Part shown: in pieces, positions 16,458-23,520 of the stretch
How the letters are laid out: each line of letters opens with the position of its first letter
How positions within the stretch are numbered: position 1 is the stretch's first letter
DNA from: JBGCED01 sp045106055
GTDB lineage: Bacteria > Pseudomonadota > Alphaproteobacteria > CBDDJK01
Direction of reading: 5' to 3'
Length of the DNA: 23,520 bases
Assembly (NCBI GenBank): GCA_045106055.1
Contig: JBGCED010000102.1
Span: 1 to 23,520, forward strand
The notes under the pieces: model-generated
What the model was told of the DNA's origin: nothing
Databases searched by the model: none
Seen by the model: only the letters and a program-made list of their open reading frames with translations
Made by a program: the position numbers and the translations under genes

Positions 16458-18506
16458 GGTGACGGTTTGCCCTTCAAGCAAGCCAGAAAGCCCGCGCGAA
16501 ATATCACGAATGGGAAGCGACCAATCGCCCATGATTTTTTGGCGAAATAATTGCGTTTCAGGAAACCATGGGCTTTTGCCATTTGAAAATGTTGAGGCAA
16601 CACCCCAATGCCAATCGGGCACAAATTCCAGCAATACCCAGTTGGCAATGCCTGTGCCTGCGGCAAGGGCAGCAAAATAATTATCAATGCTGATGACCAA
16701 ATCCAGCTGCTGAATCATCCGCGATTGGTCGGTCAAGCTTTCTTGATATTCTGGGGCTAAGACAATATTTCCATAACGCTTGGCAAGCGCCTGATACATC
16801 ATTTTATCTTGTTGCTGGGCATTATGCTCCAGCACATAAAAACCAATTTTTTCATGTTTGAACCAATCGGTTAACATCGTCATTGCAATGGATCGATAGA
16901 GTCTGGCGCGCTCTTCATCCTCGTACTGCATGCTAATGCCGATGCGCAGCACAAATTCATTGGCACGCGGCAGATTAAGCTGCTGATCTTTATGAAGTGC
17001 GCTTGGCAAATAATCAGGAGCAAAGGGGATGGATTCAGGCAAACTGTCAAATTTTAGCGGCAGGCTGCCAAGGGGAATAAACAGATCATATTCCGATGGG
17101 CGGGGCATATTGTCCCCCATATAAATATGATCAACATCAAAATGATTTTGGATATAATGTGCAAATTCAGGATCGCAGACAAGCTTAATCTGTTCTAAAT
17201 TCGGGCATTGCTGGCGAATTAAATTCAAATAGCGTAAATTGATAAGATCATTTTGCCAATTTCCTTCGGCAACAATCAGCAATCTGGCACCTTGTGTTTG
17301 GCTGTGGTTTTTCCACAAGCGGCCTTCAAGCTCTGGTGCATCATAGGCTTTTTTTACCGTGCCCGTTTGATAGCGCGCTTGCAGCGCCCGCAGCCCCTCT
17401 TTATATTGACCATTTAACAACAGAACTTCGCCGATGGCTTGCTGAACAAAAGGGTTGTTTGGGCTAAGCCGATTGGCAGTGCCAAAAGCGGTCATTGCAT
17501 CTTGCAGGCGGCGCATTTTAACATAAATCTGCCCCAATAAATGATAAATTGCCCCTTCATGCGGAGCAAATTTTAGCGCATTTTGGGTCATCGCCAAGGC
17601 TTCCAAGGGCGCACCAAGAATAAGCGCTTTATGGGCAAGCGCAACCAAAGCCTGCGAATGATTGGGGTTTAAAATTAAGATATGGCGCAAAAAGATGGTC
17701 GCCCGTTGATGTTCGCCAAGCCGATCGGATGCTGCCGCCAAATTTAACAATGTGCCAATGTGATCGGGATTGACTTCCAGAATTTGAACCCCAACATCCA
17801 TTGCCTGTTGATAGCGTTCGCATGCCACCAAATAATGGCATAATTTATACCATGCTTCCATGTGATCGGGGCGAATTTCAACGGCCTTAGTGAAGCAATT
17901 TAACGCTTCTGACTTCATGTCAACCCGCTTCATCAGCAATTCGCCGCGATTAAGCCATGCTTCAACATAATCTTCGTTTAAGGAAACGGCGTGATCAAAA
18001 CAGGATAAAGCTTCTTCAAACCGTTCTTGCTTATAGCGCAACGAGCCAAGATTGTTCCAAGCTTCGGCATAATGTTCATCCGCTGCAATGGCATTTTCAA
18101 AGGCAAGTTCAGCATCTTTAAATTGATTTTGGTTGCTAAGCCCAAGCCCCAAATTATTCCAAGCGTCAGCGTAATTTGGATAATCTTCAACCAAAAGCAT
18201 AGAGATTTTGGTGGCTTCTTTATGCTGGTTAAGCTGGCGCAGGGTCAATGCCAAATGATTTTGATAAACAGGATTATCATTTTCAAGCTGCCTTGCTTGG
18301 CGCGCATAGCCAAGCGCATCTTGTGCGCGGCCTATCCTTAACAAGGCAAATGCCATAAGATGCTGACCGATTGCGGCATCTGGTGCATCTGCAATTTTCT
18401 GATTTGCCAGTTGCAGCGCCTGTGCATATTGCCCTGCATTGGTTAAAGTGTCAATTTTATCCAGTAAGGAATCATCGTCCAAGGCTATTTCTTGTGTAAC
18501 AGTCAT
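16449..18506 (-). CDS. TPR protein with glycosyltransferase-like C-terminal domain
   Basis: This 685-residue protein has no signal peptide. Residues from about 13 to 385 are a row of tetratricopeptide repeats, clearest in YADAWNNLGLGLSNQNQFKD, YAEAWNNLGSLRYKQERFEE and YVEAWLNRGELLMK, which form a protein-binding scaffold. The C-terminal ~260 residues resemble the heptosyltransferase/SPINDLY-like domain that often follows TPRs in proteobacteria. The clearest match is DLVISIDNYFAALAAGTGIA, then WVLLEFVPDWHWG, SPWFPETQLFRQ and GDW. The usual DTxxAHLAG histidine is replaced by alanine. It may glycosylate a surface protein or flagellin, or be a non-catalytic relative. It lies 101 bp downstream of the phosphoesterase gene in the same direction. 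Confidence 0.8.
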   Translation of the reverse strand: MTVTQEIALDDDSLLDKIDTLTNAGQYAQALQLANQKIADAPDAAIGQHLMAFALLRIGRAQDALGYARQARQLENDNPVYQNHLALTLRQLNQHKEATKISMLLVEDYPNYADAWNNLGLGLSNQNQFKDAELAFENAIAADEHYAEAWNNLGSLRYKQERFEEALSCFDHAVSLNEDYVEAWLNRGELLMKRVDMKSEALNCFTKAVEIRPDHMEAWYKLCHYLVACERYQQAMDVGVQILEVNPDHIGTLLNLAAASDRLGEHQRATIFLRHILILNPNHSQALVALAHKALILGAPLEALAMTQNALKFAPHEGAIYHLLGQIYVKMRRLQDAMTAFGTANRLSPNNPFVQQAIGEVLLLNGQYKEGLRALQARYQTGTVKKAYDAPELEGRLWKNHSQTQGARLLIVAEGNWQNDLINLRYLNLIRQQCPNLEQIKLVCDPEFAHYIQNHFDVDHIYMGDNMPRPSEYDLFIPLGSLPLKFDSLPESIPFAPDYLPSALHKDQQLNLPRANEFVLRIGISMQYEDEERARLYRSIAMTMLTDWFKHEKIGFYVLEHNAQQQDKMMYQALAKRYGNIVLAPEYQESLTDQSRMIQQLDLVISIDNYFAALAAGTGIANWVLLEFVPDWHWGVASTFSNGKSPWFPETQLFRQKIMGDWSLPIRDISRGLSGLLEGQTVTDD

Positions 18507-18607
18507 ATTTTCTATCTTTGATATGGGGTTTATCTTTGGTGTGATTTATAGATTTATAGGTTCTTTTCAAGATCATAATAATTATCACCCCTTACAGCAA
18601 GGAAATA

Positions 18608-19426
18608 TTAAATTACGGGCTGTGTTTGGCTTAATTTGCCCCCCACCCGAATGGGTTCAATGTTAAGGGCAAGCCCTGTTGCAGGGTCGGTTTCAACAAA
18701 TAGCCCGCAAAGCGTGGCTTCGCCCGTTGCGGGGGATAATCTGGGTTTTGGTACTTTGCCCAGCATGCGGTCAACCGTTGCTGTTTTTTCCATGCCGATC
18801 GAGGAATCATAATCGCCGCACATGCCAGCATCAGTTTGATAGGCGGTGCCATGCGCCAAAATATGATGATCGGCAGTTGGCACATGCGAATGCGTTCCCA
18901 CCACCAAGCTTGCCCGCCCATCACAAAAATGCCCCATACAGTATTTTTCAGCCGTTGCTTCGGCGTGAATATCCACAATAACGGCATCAAGCCCCGCTTC
19001 TATTGGTGCGGAAATCGGCAGCAATTTACCAACCGCAGCAAACGGGTCATTGCAATGTTCCATAAATAAGCGTCCCATGACATTAATCACCAGCACCCTG
19101 CGTCCATCATCGGTTAATTTTAAATGATGCCCAAGTCCTGGCTGGTGATCTGGAAAATTTTGGGGGCGCAATAGGGCAGGTTGGGTTTGCATATAGCCCA
19201 ATATTTCAGGGCGATCCCATGAATGATTGCCGCCTGTAATCACATCCACGCCAAGTTCAAAGAAAGAATCGGCAATATTCGGGGTAATGCCAAAGCCATG
19301 GGTTGCATTTTCACCATTTGCAATGACAAAATCTGCTTTGAATTTTTGCTTCAGCCTTGGCATCACCTCGCTAAAAATGGCGCGCCCTGGCTTTCCAACA
19401 ATGTCTCCGAAAAATAATATTCGCAT
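18608..19426 (-). CDS. YmdB-family metallophosphoesterase
   Basis: The 272-residue protein belongs to the TIGR00282/YmdB family of calcineurin-like phosphoesterases. Bacillus YmdB hydrolyses cyclic mononucleotides such as 2',3'-cAMP and affects biofilm and motility decisions. The dinuclear metal ligands are visible: Asp8 (FGDIVGKPGR), Glu39 and Asn40 (NGENA), Asn67 (GGNHSWD), His154 (DIHAEATAEK), and His179 and His181 (GTHSHVPTAD). Length and motif spacing fit the family closely. It follows the cyclo-ligase gene by 68 bp in the same direction, an arrangement common in alphaproteobacteria. The family and metal site are certain; the in vivo substrate is not known from the sequence. Confidence 0.93.
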   Translation of the reverse strand: MRILFFGDIVGKPGRAIFSEVMPRLKQKFKADFVIANGENATHGFGITPNIADSFFELGVDVITGGNHSWDRPEILGYMQTQPALLRPQNFPDHQPGLGHHLKLTDDGRRVLVINVMGRLFMEHCNDPFAAVGKLLPISAPIEAGLDAVIVDIHAEATAEKYCMGHFCDGRASLVVGTHSHVPTADHHILAHGTAYQTDAGMCGDYDSSIGMEKTATVDRMLGKVPKPRLSPATGEATLCGLFVETDPATGLALNIEPIRVGGKLSQTQPVI

Positions 19427-19449
19427 TATTTGCTTATGATGAATGTTAT

Positions 19450-19491
19450 CGCTTTATTTTGCCTAATATCTCTATAAAGCAAAAAATAGCG
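19450..19491 (-). other. Imperfect inverted repeat between cyclo-ligase and phosphoesterase genes
   Basis: Thirteen-base arms (19450-19462 and 19479-19491) are complementary at 11 of 13 positions around a 16-base loop, immediately after the cyclo-ligase stop codon. The stem is AT-rich with a run of T/A inside the arm rather than after it, so a strong intrinsic terminator is doubtful. It may attenuate or process the transcript between the two genes. Confidence 0.3.
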
Positions 19492-19494
19492 TTT

Positions 19495-20166
19495 TTAGCA
19501 ATCCCGAATTTTTATAAATTCTTTTTCGGTTAGGATATAATCCAGCTTTGCATCATGGGCTTCTGTGGGAAGTTCTTCGCATTCTTGCGCGGAATATGCC
19601 ATGCCAACCGTTATGAATTGATGCTTGTTGCGCTTTAATGAAGCAATGCTGCGATCATAAAACCCCCCGCCATAGCCAAGCCTGTAACCTTCGCGGTTAA
19701 AGGCAAGCATGGGAACAATCATCACGGTTGGATATACTTCTTTTGCGGTCGCAAGAGGTGCGCGCGTGCCAAATAATTCAAAATCCAAGCGATCTGAAAT
19801 TCGATAGGCGCGAAAACTTAAGGCAGCATTGATGCTGGTGACCCGTGGCAGTGCCATCGGAATTCGTTGATCGCTAAGCGCTTGCATTAGCGGCAATAAA
19901 TCAAGCTCATCACCAATGCTAAGGGTTAGGGCAACAACATCATTTTCGCTGAGTTTAAATTCATTGATAAAGCGCTGCGCCATTAAGTTTGGCGACAAGC
20001 GGTCATTGCGCTGCATTTCATGCCAAATTTGATGGCGCGCCGTTCTTGCAAGCTTGCGTGCTTCTTGTTTACGCATTTTCATTTCAGAAGATGAAGTAAA
20101 CATTGCGGTACCAATCTCTTGACGGCTGGTGTGGGAATGAAGTTCCTGTGAAAGCATTGTATACAT
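19495..20166 (-). CDS. 5-formyltetrahydrofolate cyclo-ligase
   Basis: This enzyme (MTHF synthetase) uses ATP to convert 5-formyl-THF to 5,10-methenyl-THF, returning an inhibitory folate to the one-carbon pool. The 223-residue frame has the family's basic N-terminal segment MRKQEARKLARTAR (from Met31) and the nucleotide-binding signature FNREGYRLGYGGGFYDR (about 156-172). About 30 residues precede the usual start region. However, AGAGGA lies 5-6 bases before the ATG at 20166, an excellent ribosome-binding site, so this longer start is preferred over Met22, Met29 or Met31. The gene follows the 6S RNA gene, matching the well-known 6S RNA-ygfA linkage in proteobacteria. Confidence 0.93.
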   Translation of the reverse strand: MYTMLSQELHSHTSRQEIGTAMFTSSSEMKMRKQEARKLARTARHQIWHEMQRNDRLSPNLMAQRFINEFKLSENDVVALTLSIGDELDLLPLMQALSDQRIPMALPRVTSINAALSFRAYRISDRLDFELFGTRAPLATAKEVYPTVMIVPMLAFNREGYRLGYGGGFYDRSIASLKRNKHQFITVGMAYSAQECEELPTEAHDAKLDYILTEKEFIKIRDC

Positions 20167-20328
20167 AATTTCCTCTTTTCTACCCTAAATGAAGGGCATA
20201 ATTTAACAGCGGATTCTAAGGTTTAATCTGATAAAATTAAAATAAATCAAATCCCTTAATGATTATCTTTACAGCTAATCAGCTAAGTTAAATATGGTTA
20301 ATGTCACAATGCGGGTGTTTTTTGGAGG
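20167..20328. other. AT-rich spacer between 6S RNA and cyclo-ligase gene
   Basis: These 162 bp downstream of the 6S RNA on the minus strand hold no gene I can support. The sequence is AT-rich and ends with a strong ribosome-binding site for the cyclo-ligase. No intrinsic terminator with a T-run follows the 6S stem, so read-through from 6S RNA into the cyclo-ligase gene is possible. No promoter pair could be called with confidence. Confidence 0.45.
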
Positions 20329-20499
20329 TTAAGGTGTGATAGCCACCACAGCCGTCAATTTTTAATGTCCTCCGAGGCCTGTATGTACAGGTGGGCGCCG
20401 CGATACTTCAACCGCGATCAAAGCAGAGGCAGCTCCCTTTCGGAAATTTAGCCCCCGGGACGAATTATATTAACGCGCAAGGTCGCCATCACAGCTTAA
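20329..20499 (-). ncRNA. ssrS: 6S RNA
   Basis: 6S RNA folds to mimic an open promoter and sequesters sigma-70 RNA polymerase in stationary phase. On the minus strand the ends pair. TTAAG, a short mismatch and TGTGATGGC at the 5' side pair with GCTATCACA and CTTAA at the 3' side. A second helix pairs GTTAAT with ATTGAC, and a third pairs GTCC with GGAC, around a large central bulge. The apical part has CGCG...CGCG and the hairpin CCTGTACATACAGG. The position between zapA and 5-formyl-THF cyclo-ligase is the conserved genomic site of 6S RNA. Exact ends are uncertain by a few bases; the mature RNA should be about 160-170 nt. The gene begins only 4-10 bases after the zapA stop codon. Confidence 0.87.
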
Positions 20500-20502
20500 T
20501 TC

Positions 20503-20529
20503 ATTAAAGCTTTTCAAGTCCATTTGCAA
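20503..20529 (-). promoter_or_regulatory. Candidate 6S RNA promoter inside the zapA 3' end
   Basis: On the minus strand TTTAAT (20503-20508, 5 of 6 matches to the -10 consensus) overlaps the zapA stop codon. TTGCAA (20524-20529, 4 of 6 to the -35) lies 15 bases upstream. Transcription would start at about 20495-20497, at the base of the 6S closing stem. The spacer is shorter than the ideal 17, so this is a candidate only. Alternatively 6S RNA is processed from a zapA read-through transcript. Confidence 0.4.
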
Positions 20530-20959
20530 GACCATCCATGCGCTTAATGGCTGCTTTCAACCATGTTCTAAGCGTTTCGCATTCGGCTTCGCTGCGGCGT
20601 AATTTTTTTTCCAATTCGCTGTTAAGCTGGAATAAATCATCCAAATTGGGGGATTCTGTTGTTTCTTCGCCATAAGGGTCAATATTGGGTTGCCCTTGCA
20701 CATCCAACAGATAATCCATTTCAGAAAAATCATCAGGCTCTGCATCAAAATAATCATTGCTGTTGGTTTCTTGTTCATCCAGCAGCATCAGCCCGACAAT
20801 GGTAAGCAGGCGCGCATCGCCAATTTGACCAATGGATTGGCTGATTTCTTGCACCCGTTGATCCAGCCTGCTTGCCAGAATGCGAATGCGTTCTTCTTCG
20901 CCATCGGCGCAGCCGACCAAATAGTCGCGTTGATTAATCGTTACAAAAATATTAGGCAT
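20504..20959 (-). CDS. zapA: Cell division protein ZapA
   Basis: ZapA binds FtsZ and bundles protofilaments at the division ring. The 151-residue protein starts with the ZapA fold, MPNIFVTINQRDYLVGCADGEEERIRILA, followed by the helix SRLDQRVQEISQSIGQIGDARLLTIVGLMLLDE (to about residue 62). A long acidic, Asp/Glu-rich linker then leads to a C-terminal coiled coil (about 108-151, ELEKKLRRSEAECETLRTWL). E. coli ZapA has about 109 residues, so the extra length is in the linker. The ATG lies 7 bp after the stop of the small coiled-coil gene and has only a weak ribosome-binding site, suggesting coupling. 6S RNA follows directly. Confidence 0.9.
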   Translation of the reverse strand: MPNIFVTINQRDYLVGCADGEEERIRILASRLDQRVQEISQSIGQIGDARLLTIVGLMLLDEQETNSNDYFDAEPDDFSEMDYLLDVQGQPNIDPYGEETTESPNLDDLFQLNSELEKKLRRSEAECETLRTWLKAAIKRMDGLANGLEKL

Positions 20960-20966
20960 GGGTCAT

Positions 20967-21215
20967 TTATGGTTGCAATTTGGCATTGTTAATAACGGCT
21001 TCAAGCGTTTTTAGCGTATCAAGTGCGGCATTGATTTTTTCCAGCATGGCTTGATTTTGAGTGGCAGAATTTGCCTGTTCGGCTTGATGCTGTGTCAATC
21101 GTTCAATATTGTGATCTAAGCGCAAAAAGGCTTGATCCAGCTGCGTTTTCAAGGAATCTTCTGGGGCAGCATCATTGGTTTTAGGGGGGGCGGCTTTATG
21201 TGATTCGGTCAACAA
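20967..21215 (-). CDS. Small coiled-coil protein, DUF4164-like
   Basis: This ~82-residue protein is predicted to be mostly one coiled coil (SLKTQLDQAFLRLDHNIERL and NQAMLEKINAALDTLKTLEA), after a short Ala/Pro-rich N-terminus. No ATG is in a sensible place. Two adjacent TTG codons (21210-21215) follow GGGGGATGGA, a plausible ribosome-binding site, and the second TTG has the better spacing. The start overlaps the last codons of mnmA in another frame, and the stop is 7 bp before zapA. In alphaproteobacteria a small DUF4164 coiled-coil gene commonly sits next to zapA, so I infer the same family and a possible role near the division ring. The similarity is judged by eye and is not strong. Confidence 0.6.
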   Translation of the reverse strand: MLTESHKAAPPKTNDAAPEDSLKTQLDQAFLRLDHNIERLTQHQAEQANSATQNQAMLEKINAALDTLKTLEAVINNAKLQP

Positions 21216-22488
21216 TCCATCCCCCGCCCAGCATTTTAAGCTTTGCTTGTGCTGTTTGATCCAAATCAGCTTGATCTTCATAAAACACACAAGCCTGACC
21301 CGCCGAAACACCATATTGCGCTTGTTCAAAGATAATATGCACATCCCCAATTTGATTTAGGGTAAGGGTTGCGCGCACAGGCTGCATGACGCTTCTGATC
21401 TTGACCCAAATATCAAGCGGGGCTTGCTTTGATAATGCCTGTTCGCCCAGCCAATTAACCTGGTTTAACAGAATTTTATGGCATGCAAGATCATGTTTGC
21501 TGCCCACAATGACGCGCGCCTTTACCGCATCCAAGCGCACCACATAAAGCGGGGGATGTTTGCCGTGGCTAATCTGGTCATTATCGGCGCGCCCGCCAAT
21601 GCCAAGCCCCTTGCGCTGTCCAATCGTATAATTTGCAATGCCGTTATGATGCCCCAATATATTGCCGTCCATATCCACAATATCGCCTGGAATGAAGGCA
21701 TCAGGGCGCAATTTTTGAACAATATCCGCATAATTGCCATTTGGCACAAAGCATATATCTTGGCTGTCTGGCTTTTCTGCAATATCCAGCCCAAAATATA
21801 GCGCAAGCTGCCTTGTTTGTGCTTTGTTAATCCCGCCAAGCGGAAAACGCAAAAAATCCAGCTGCGGCTTGGTGGTAGCAAATAGAAAATAGCTTTGATC
21901 TTTTTTAAGGTCATGCCCTTGGCGCAACCATGGTATGTTATTATCATTTAATCCGCGTTCAATATAATGCCCCGTTGCCAGCGCCTTTGCCCCCAAGCTT
22001 TTGGCAAATCCCAGCAAATCATGGAATTTTACGGATTGATTGCATCTGATGCAAGGAACGGGGGTTTCCCCGCGCGCATAGCTGTCGGCAAAATCATCAA
22101 TTACAGCTTGGCGGAATTGTGTTTCCATATCCATGACATAATGGGGAATGCCAAGCTTTGCTGCCGCTTGCTTCGCGTCATAAATATCTTGACCCGCGCA
22201 GCACGCCCCCTTTCGAGATACCGCCGCGCCGTGATTATAAAGTTGAAGCGTAAGCCCGACAATTTCATACCCTGCATGATGCAGCAAGGCAGCGGTTACA
22301 GATGAATCAACCCCGCCAGACATGGCAACCACCAGCTTTTCACCCGCTTGCAGCTGCATGGATTCGTAAAATTGATCATTAAGGATGCTATCCAGCAAAT
22401 CCTTAGCATCCCCCAAAGCCTGATTAAGGTCTGGGGCTATGTTCGCATTTTCTTCAAAAACGGGCTGTGTCGTGATATTATGATCCAT
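21196..22488 (-). CDS. mnmA: tRNA-specific 2-thiouridylase MnmA
   Basis: MnmA transfers sulfur to C2 of the wobble uridine (U34) of tRNA-Lys, tRNA-Glu and tRNA-Gln, using ATP for adenylation. The 430 residues have the PP-loop SGGVDSS (57-63), GACCAGQDIYDAK, the first catalytic cysteine Cys149 in CIRCNQSVKF, KKDQSYFL, and the second, persulfide-carrying Cys246 in DSQDICFVPNG. The 97-residue gap between them equals that in E. coli. The barrel and TIGQRKGLGIGG segment follow. About 45 extra residues precede the PP-loop, as is common in alphaproteobacterial MnmA. AAAGGAT lies right before the ATG, an unusually tight spacing. The 3' end overlaps the small coiled-coil gene. Confidence 0.95.
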   Translation of the reverse strand: MDHNITTQPVFEENANIAPDLNQALGDAKDLLDSILNDQFYESMQLQAGEKLVVAMSGGVDSSVTAALLHHAGYEIVGLTLQLYNHGAAVSRKGACCAGQDIYDAKQAAAKLGIPHYVMDMETQFRQAVIDDFADSYARGETPVPCIRCNQSVKFHDLLGFAKSLGAKALATGHYIERGLNDNNIPWLRQGHDLKKDQSYFLFATTKPQLDFLRFPLGGINKAQTRQLALYFGLDIAEKPDSQDICFVPNGNYADIVQKLRPDAFIPGDIVDMDGNILGHHNGIANYTIGQRKGLGIGGRADNDQISHGKHPPLYVVRLDAVKARVIVGSKHDLACHKILLNQVNWLGEQALSKQAPLDIWVKIRSVMQPVRATLTLNQIGDVHIIFEQAQYGVSAGQACVFYEDQADLDQTAQAKLKMLGGGWIVDRIT

Positions 22489-22523
22489 ATCCTTTCATAA
22501 TAGGGTATAATCAAAAAATCAAA

Positions 22524-23520
22524 CTATTTCACAGTCACATCATCTTGAACATATAATTTTGTGTCACCGCTTTGATATAGACTATAGCCAGTTTTGTCGC
22601 TGGTATTTTTGGTGAATTCATTTTCCAAATCCAAATCAACCACAGAATCGCTATCGCCATTAATGCTCATGGAATAGGTTGTCGTCCCGTTTGCAACAGA
22701 TTGATCATCGGTTAATTGCTTGATCATATCGGCGGTAAACACAAAACTCGTATCGGTTTGACCGGTAAGACCGGATATATCCACAACTTCAAAATGATTC
22801 AGCTTATAAATCTCATTGGCGAATAAATTGGTGTAATTTGCATCATCCCCCGTCAATGCAAGCGTATCATTTGTACCGCCGCCGCCATCAATATATTCAA
22901 TATTATTAACATTTGTTGCCGATATATTGACAATATTGTTTTGATTATCATCGGTCATGATCATAATGGTATCACCATACTCCATTGTCGCTTCGGTGTC
23001 GGTTACAATATGATGTTTATTTGCATCCAATGCTTCCACCACCAGCTGAACGCCATTGGCTTCATTCACATCCGTTGTTAGTGGATCATCTGTGGTTTTC
23101 TCCAATCGGGCAATGAAATAATCGCTTGCTTGATTGCCATCACCATCATAAAAAATCGGCGTTATATCGCCATCGCTATTGGTTAGGGTCATGCTGTCAA
23201 AATTGCCAGCATCGCCATCAAACAAATTATGGGTGCCAACATTAAGCCCGCCTTCGGCAATATTAACCATTAACGCGCCATCAAGCGTCATATTACCAGC
23301 GCTAAGCGTGCCAATAACAGGTGTATTCGTGGTGCTGCTTTCAAGGTTGAATTCAAAGATTGATTTATCATTTAAATCCAGACTGCCATCAACGGTAAGC
23401 GATGCATTCGCATTCAAGGTGATTTTGCCCGTATAATCAAATAAATCCCCCGATATGTTAAGCGCATCATCAATGACCAATGTGGATTGCCCTGACAGGG
23501 TTTGAATATTGACCGCATCA
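22524..23520 (-). CDS. Large adhesin-like secreted protein, C-terminal fragment
   Basis: The frame is open to the right edge, so only the last ~331 residues are visible and the true start lies outside; a TTG at 23478-23480 is not the start. The sequence is poor in Lys/Arg and rich in Asp, Asn, Gly and Thr. It has short beta-strand repeats (NASLTVDGSLDLN, GTLSAGNMTLDGALMVNI) typical of beta-helix or autotransporter-like adhesins. The end resembles the C-termini of large type I-secreted adhesins: YIDGGGGTNDTLALTGDD, a NHFEVVDISGL segment, SMSINGDSDSVVDLDL and YSLYQSGDTKLYVQDDVTVK. Only one Gly/Asp-rich, RTX-like stretch is seen. It is probably exported and cell-surface associated. The fragment ends 35 bp before mnmA on the same strand. 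The secretion route is inferred. Confidence 0.7.
   Translation of the reverse strand, partial: DAVNIQTLSGQSTLVIDDALNISGDLFDYTGKITLNANASLTVDGSLDLNDKSIFEFNLESSTTNTPVIGTLSAGNMTLDGALMVNIAEGGLNVGTHNLFDGDAGNFDSMTLTNSDGDITPIFYDGDGNQASDYFIARLEKTTDDPLTTDVNEANGVQLVVEALDANKHHIVTDTEATMEYGDTIMIMTDDNQNNIVNISATNVNNIEYIDGGGGTNDTLALTGDDANYTNLFANEIYKLNHFEVVDISGLTGQTDTSFVFTADMIKQLTDDQSVANGTTTYSMSINGDSDSVVDLDLENEFTKNTSDKTGYSLYQSGDTKLYVQDDVTVK

Noticed and set aside
20329..20499. A structured RNA on the plus strand at the 6S locus
   Set aside because: Flanking genes are all on the minus strand, and the minus-strand order zapA-6S-cyclo-ligase is the conserved one; the plus-strand symmetry is just the complement of the 6S stem.
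22524..23520. Classical RTX toxin with calcium-binding nonapeptide array
   Set aside because: Only one Gly/Asp-rich stretch is seen; there is no tandem GGxGxDxxx array in the visible part.
1..23520. CRISPR array, tRNA genes, insertion sequences, integrase or toxin-antitoxin modules
   Set aside because: I saw no regularly spaced repeats, cloverleaf-like genes, transposase or integrase motifs, or small paired toxin-antitoxin frames outside the listed genes.

Overview
The window is a block of mostly housekeeping genes from a Gram-negative bacterium, almost certainly an alphaproteobacterium. The evidence is the order zapA - 6S RNA - 5-formyl-THF cyclo-ligase - YmdB-type phosphoesterase, the MnmA form with an N-terminal extension and a CxxC-type first catalytic cysteine, and the style of the class IV aminotransferase and GltB. 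Base composition is moderate, and AT-ending codons and A/T-rich spacers are common. That would suit a marine SAR116-like or Rhodospirillales-like genome, but I cannot fix the genus by eye.

Plus-strand half (1-16385). The left edge cuts into an acetoacetyl-CoA synthetase gene. It is followed by a class IV (branched-chain type) aminotransferase, then the conserved RNA block truB - rpsO - pnp, which covers tRNA pseudouridylation, ribosomal protein S15 and polynucleotide phosphorylase. Next come a PfkB-family sugar/nucleoside kinase that resembles pseudouridine kinase, glucose-6-phosphate isomerase, and a ClC-type anion transporter whose start codon overlaps the isomerase stop. After a 207-bp spacer with an imperfect palindrome come the two glutamate synthase subunits, in the order gltD then gltB.

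Minus-strand half (16449-23520, read right to left). The right edge cuts into the 3' part of a gene for a large Asp/Asn-rich surface or secreted adhesin-like protein. It is followed by mnmA (tRNA 2-thiouridylase), a small coiled-coil protein overlapping the end of mnmA, zapA (FtsZ-ring factor), the 6S RNA gene (ssrS), 5-formyltetrahydrofolate cyclo-ligase, a YmdB-family metallophosphoesterase, and a TPR protein with a glycosyltransferase-like C-terminal domain. The two halves converge at 16386-16448, where a 17-bp tandem duplication overlaps the TPR gene's stop codon.

I saw no CRISPR array, tRNA, insertion sequence, integrase or prophage genes. I did not find a clear undescribed multi-gene system. 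The most worthwhile leads are the pseudouridine-kinase-like gene behind truB/rpsO/pnp, a ClC protein that keeps the gating glutamate but has lost other canonical residues, a 6S RNA gene whose candidate promoter lies in the last codons of zapA, the TPR-glycosyltransferase-like protein lacking the usual histidine, and the truncated adhesin at the right edge.
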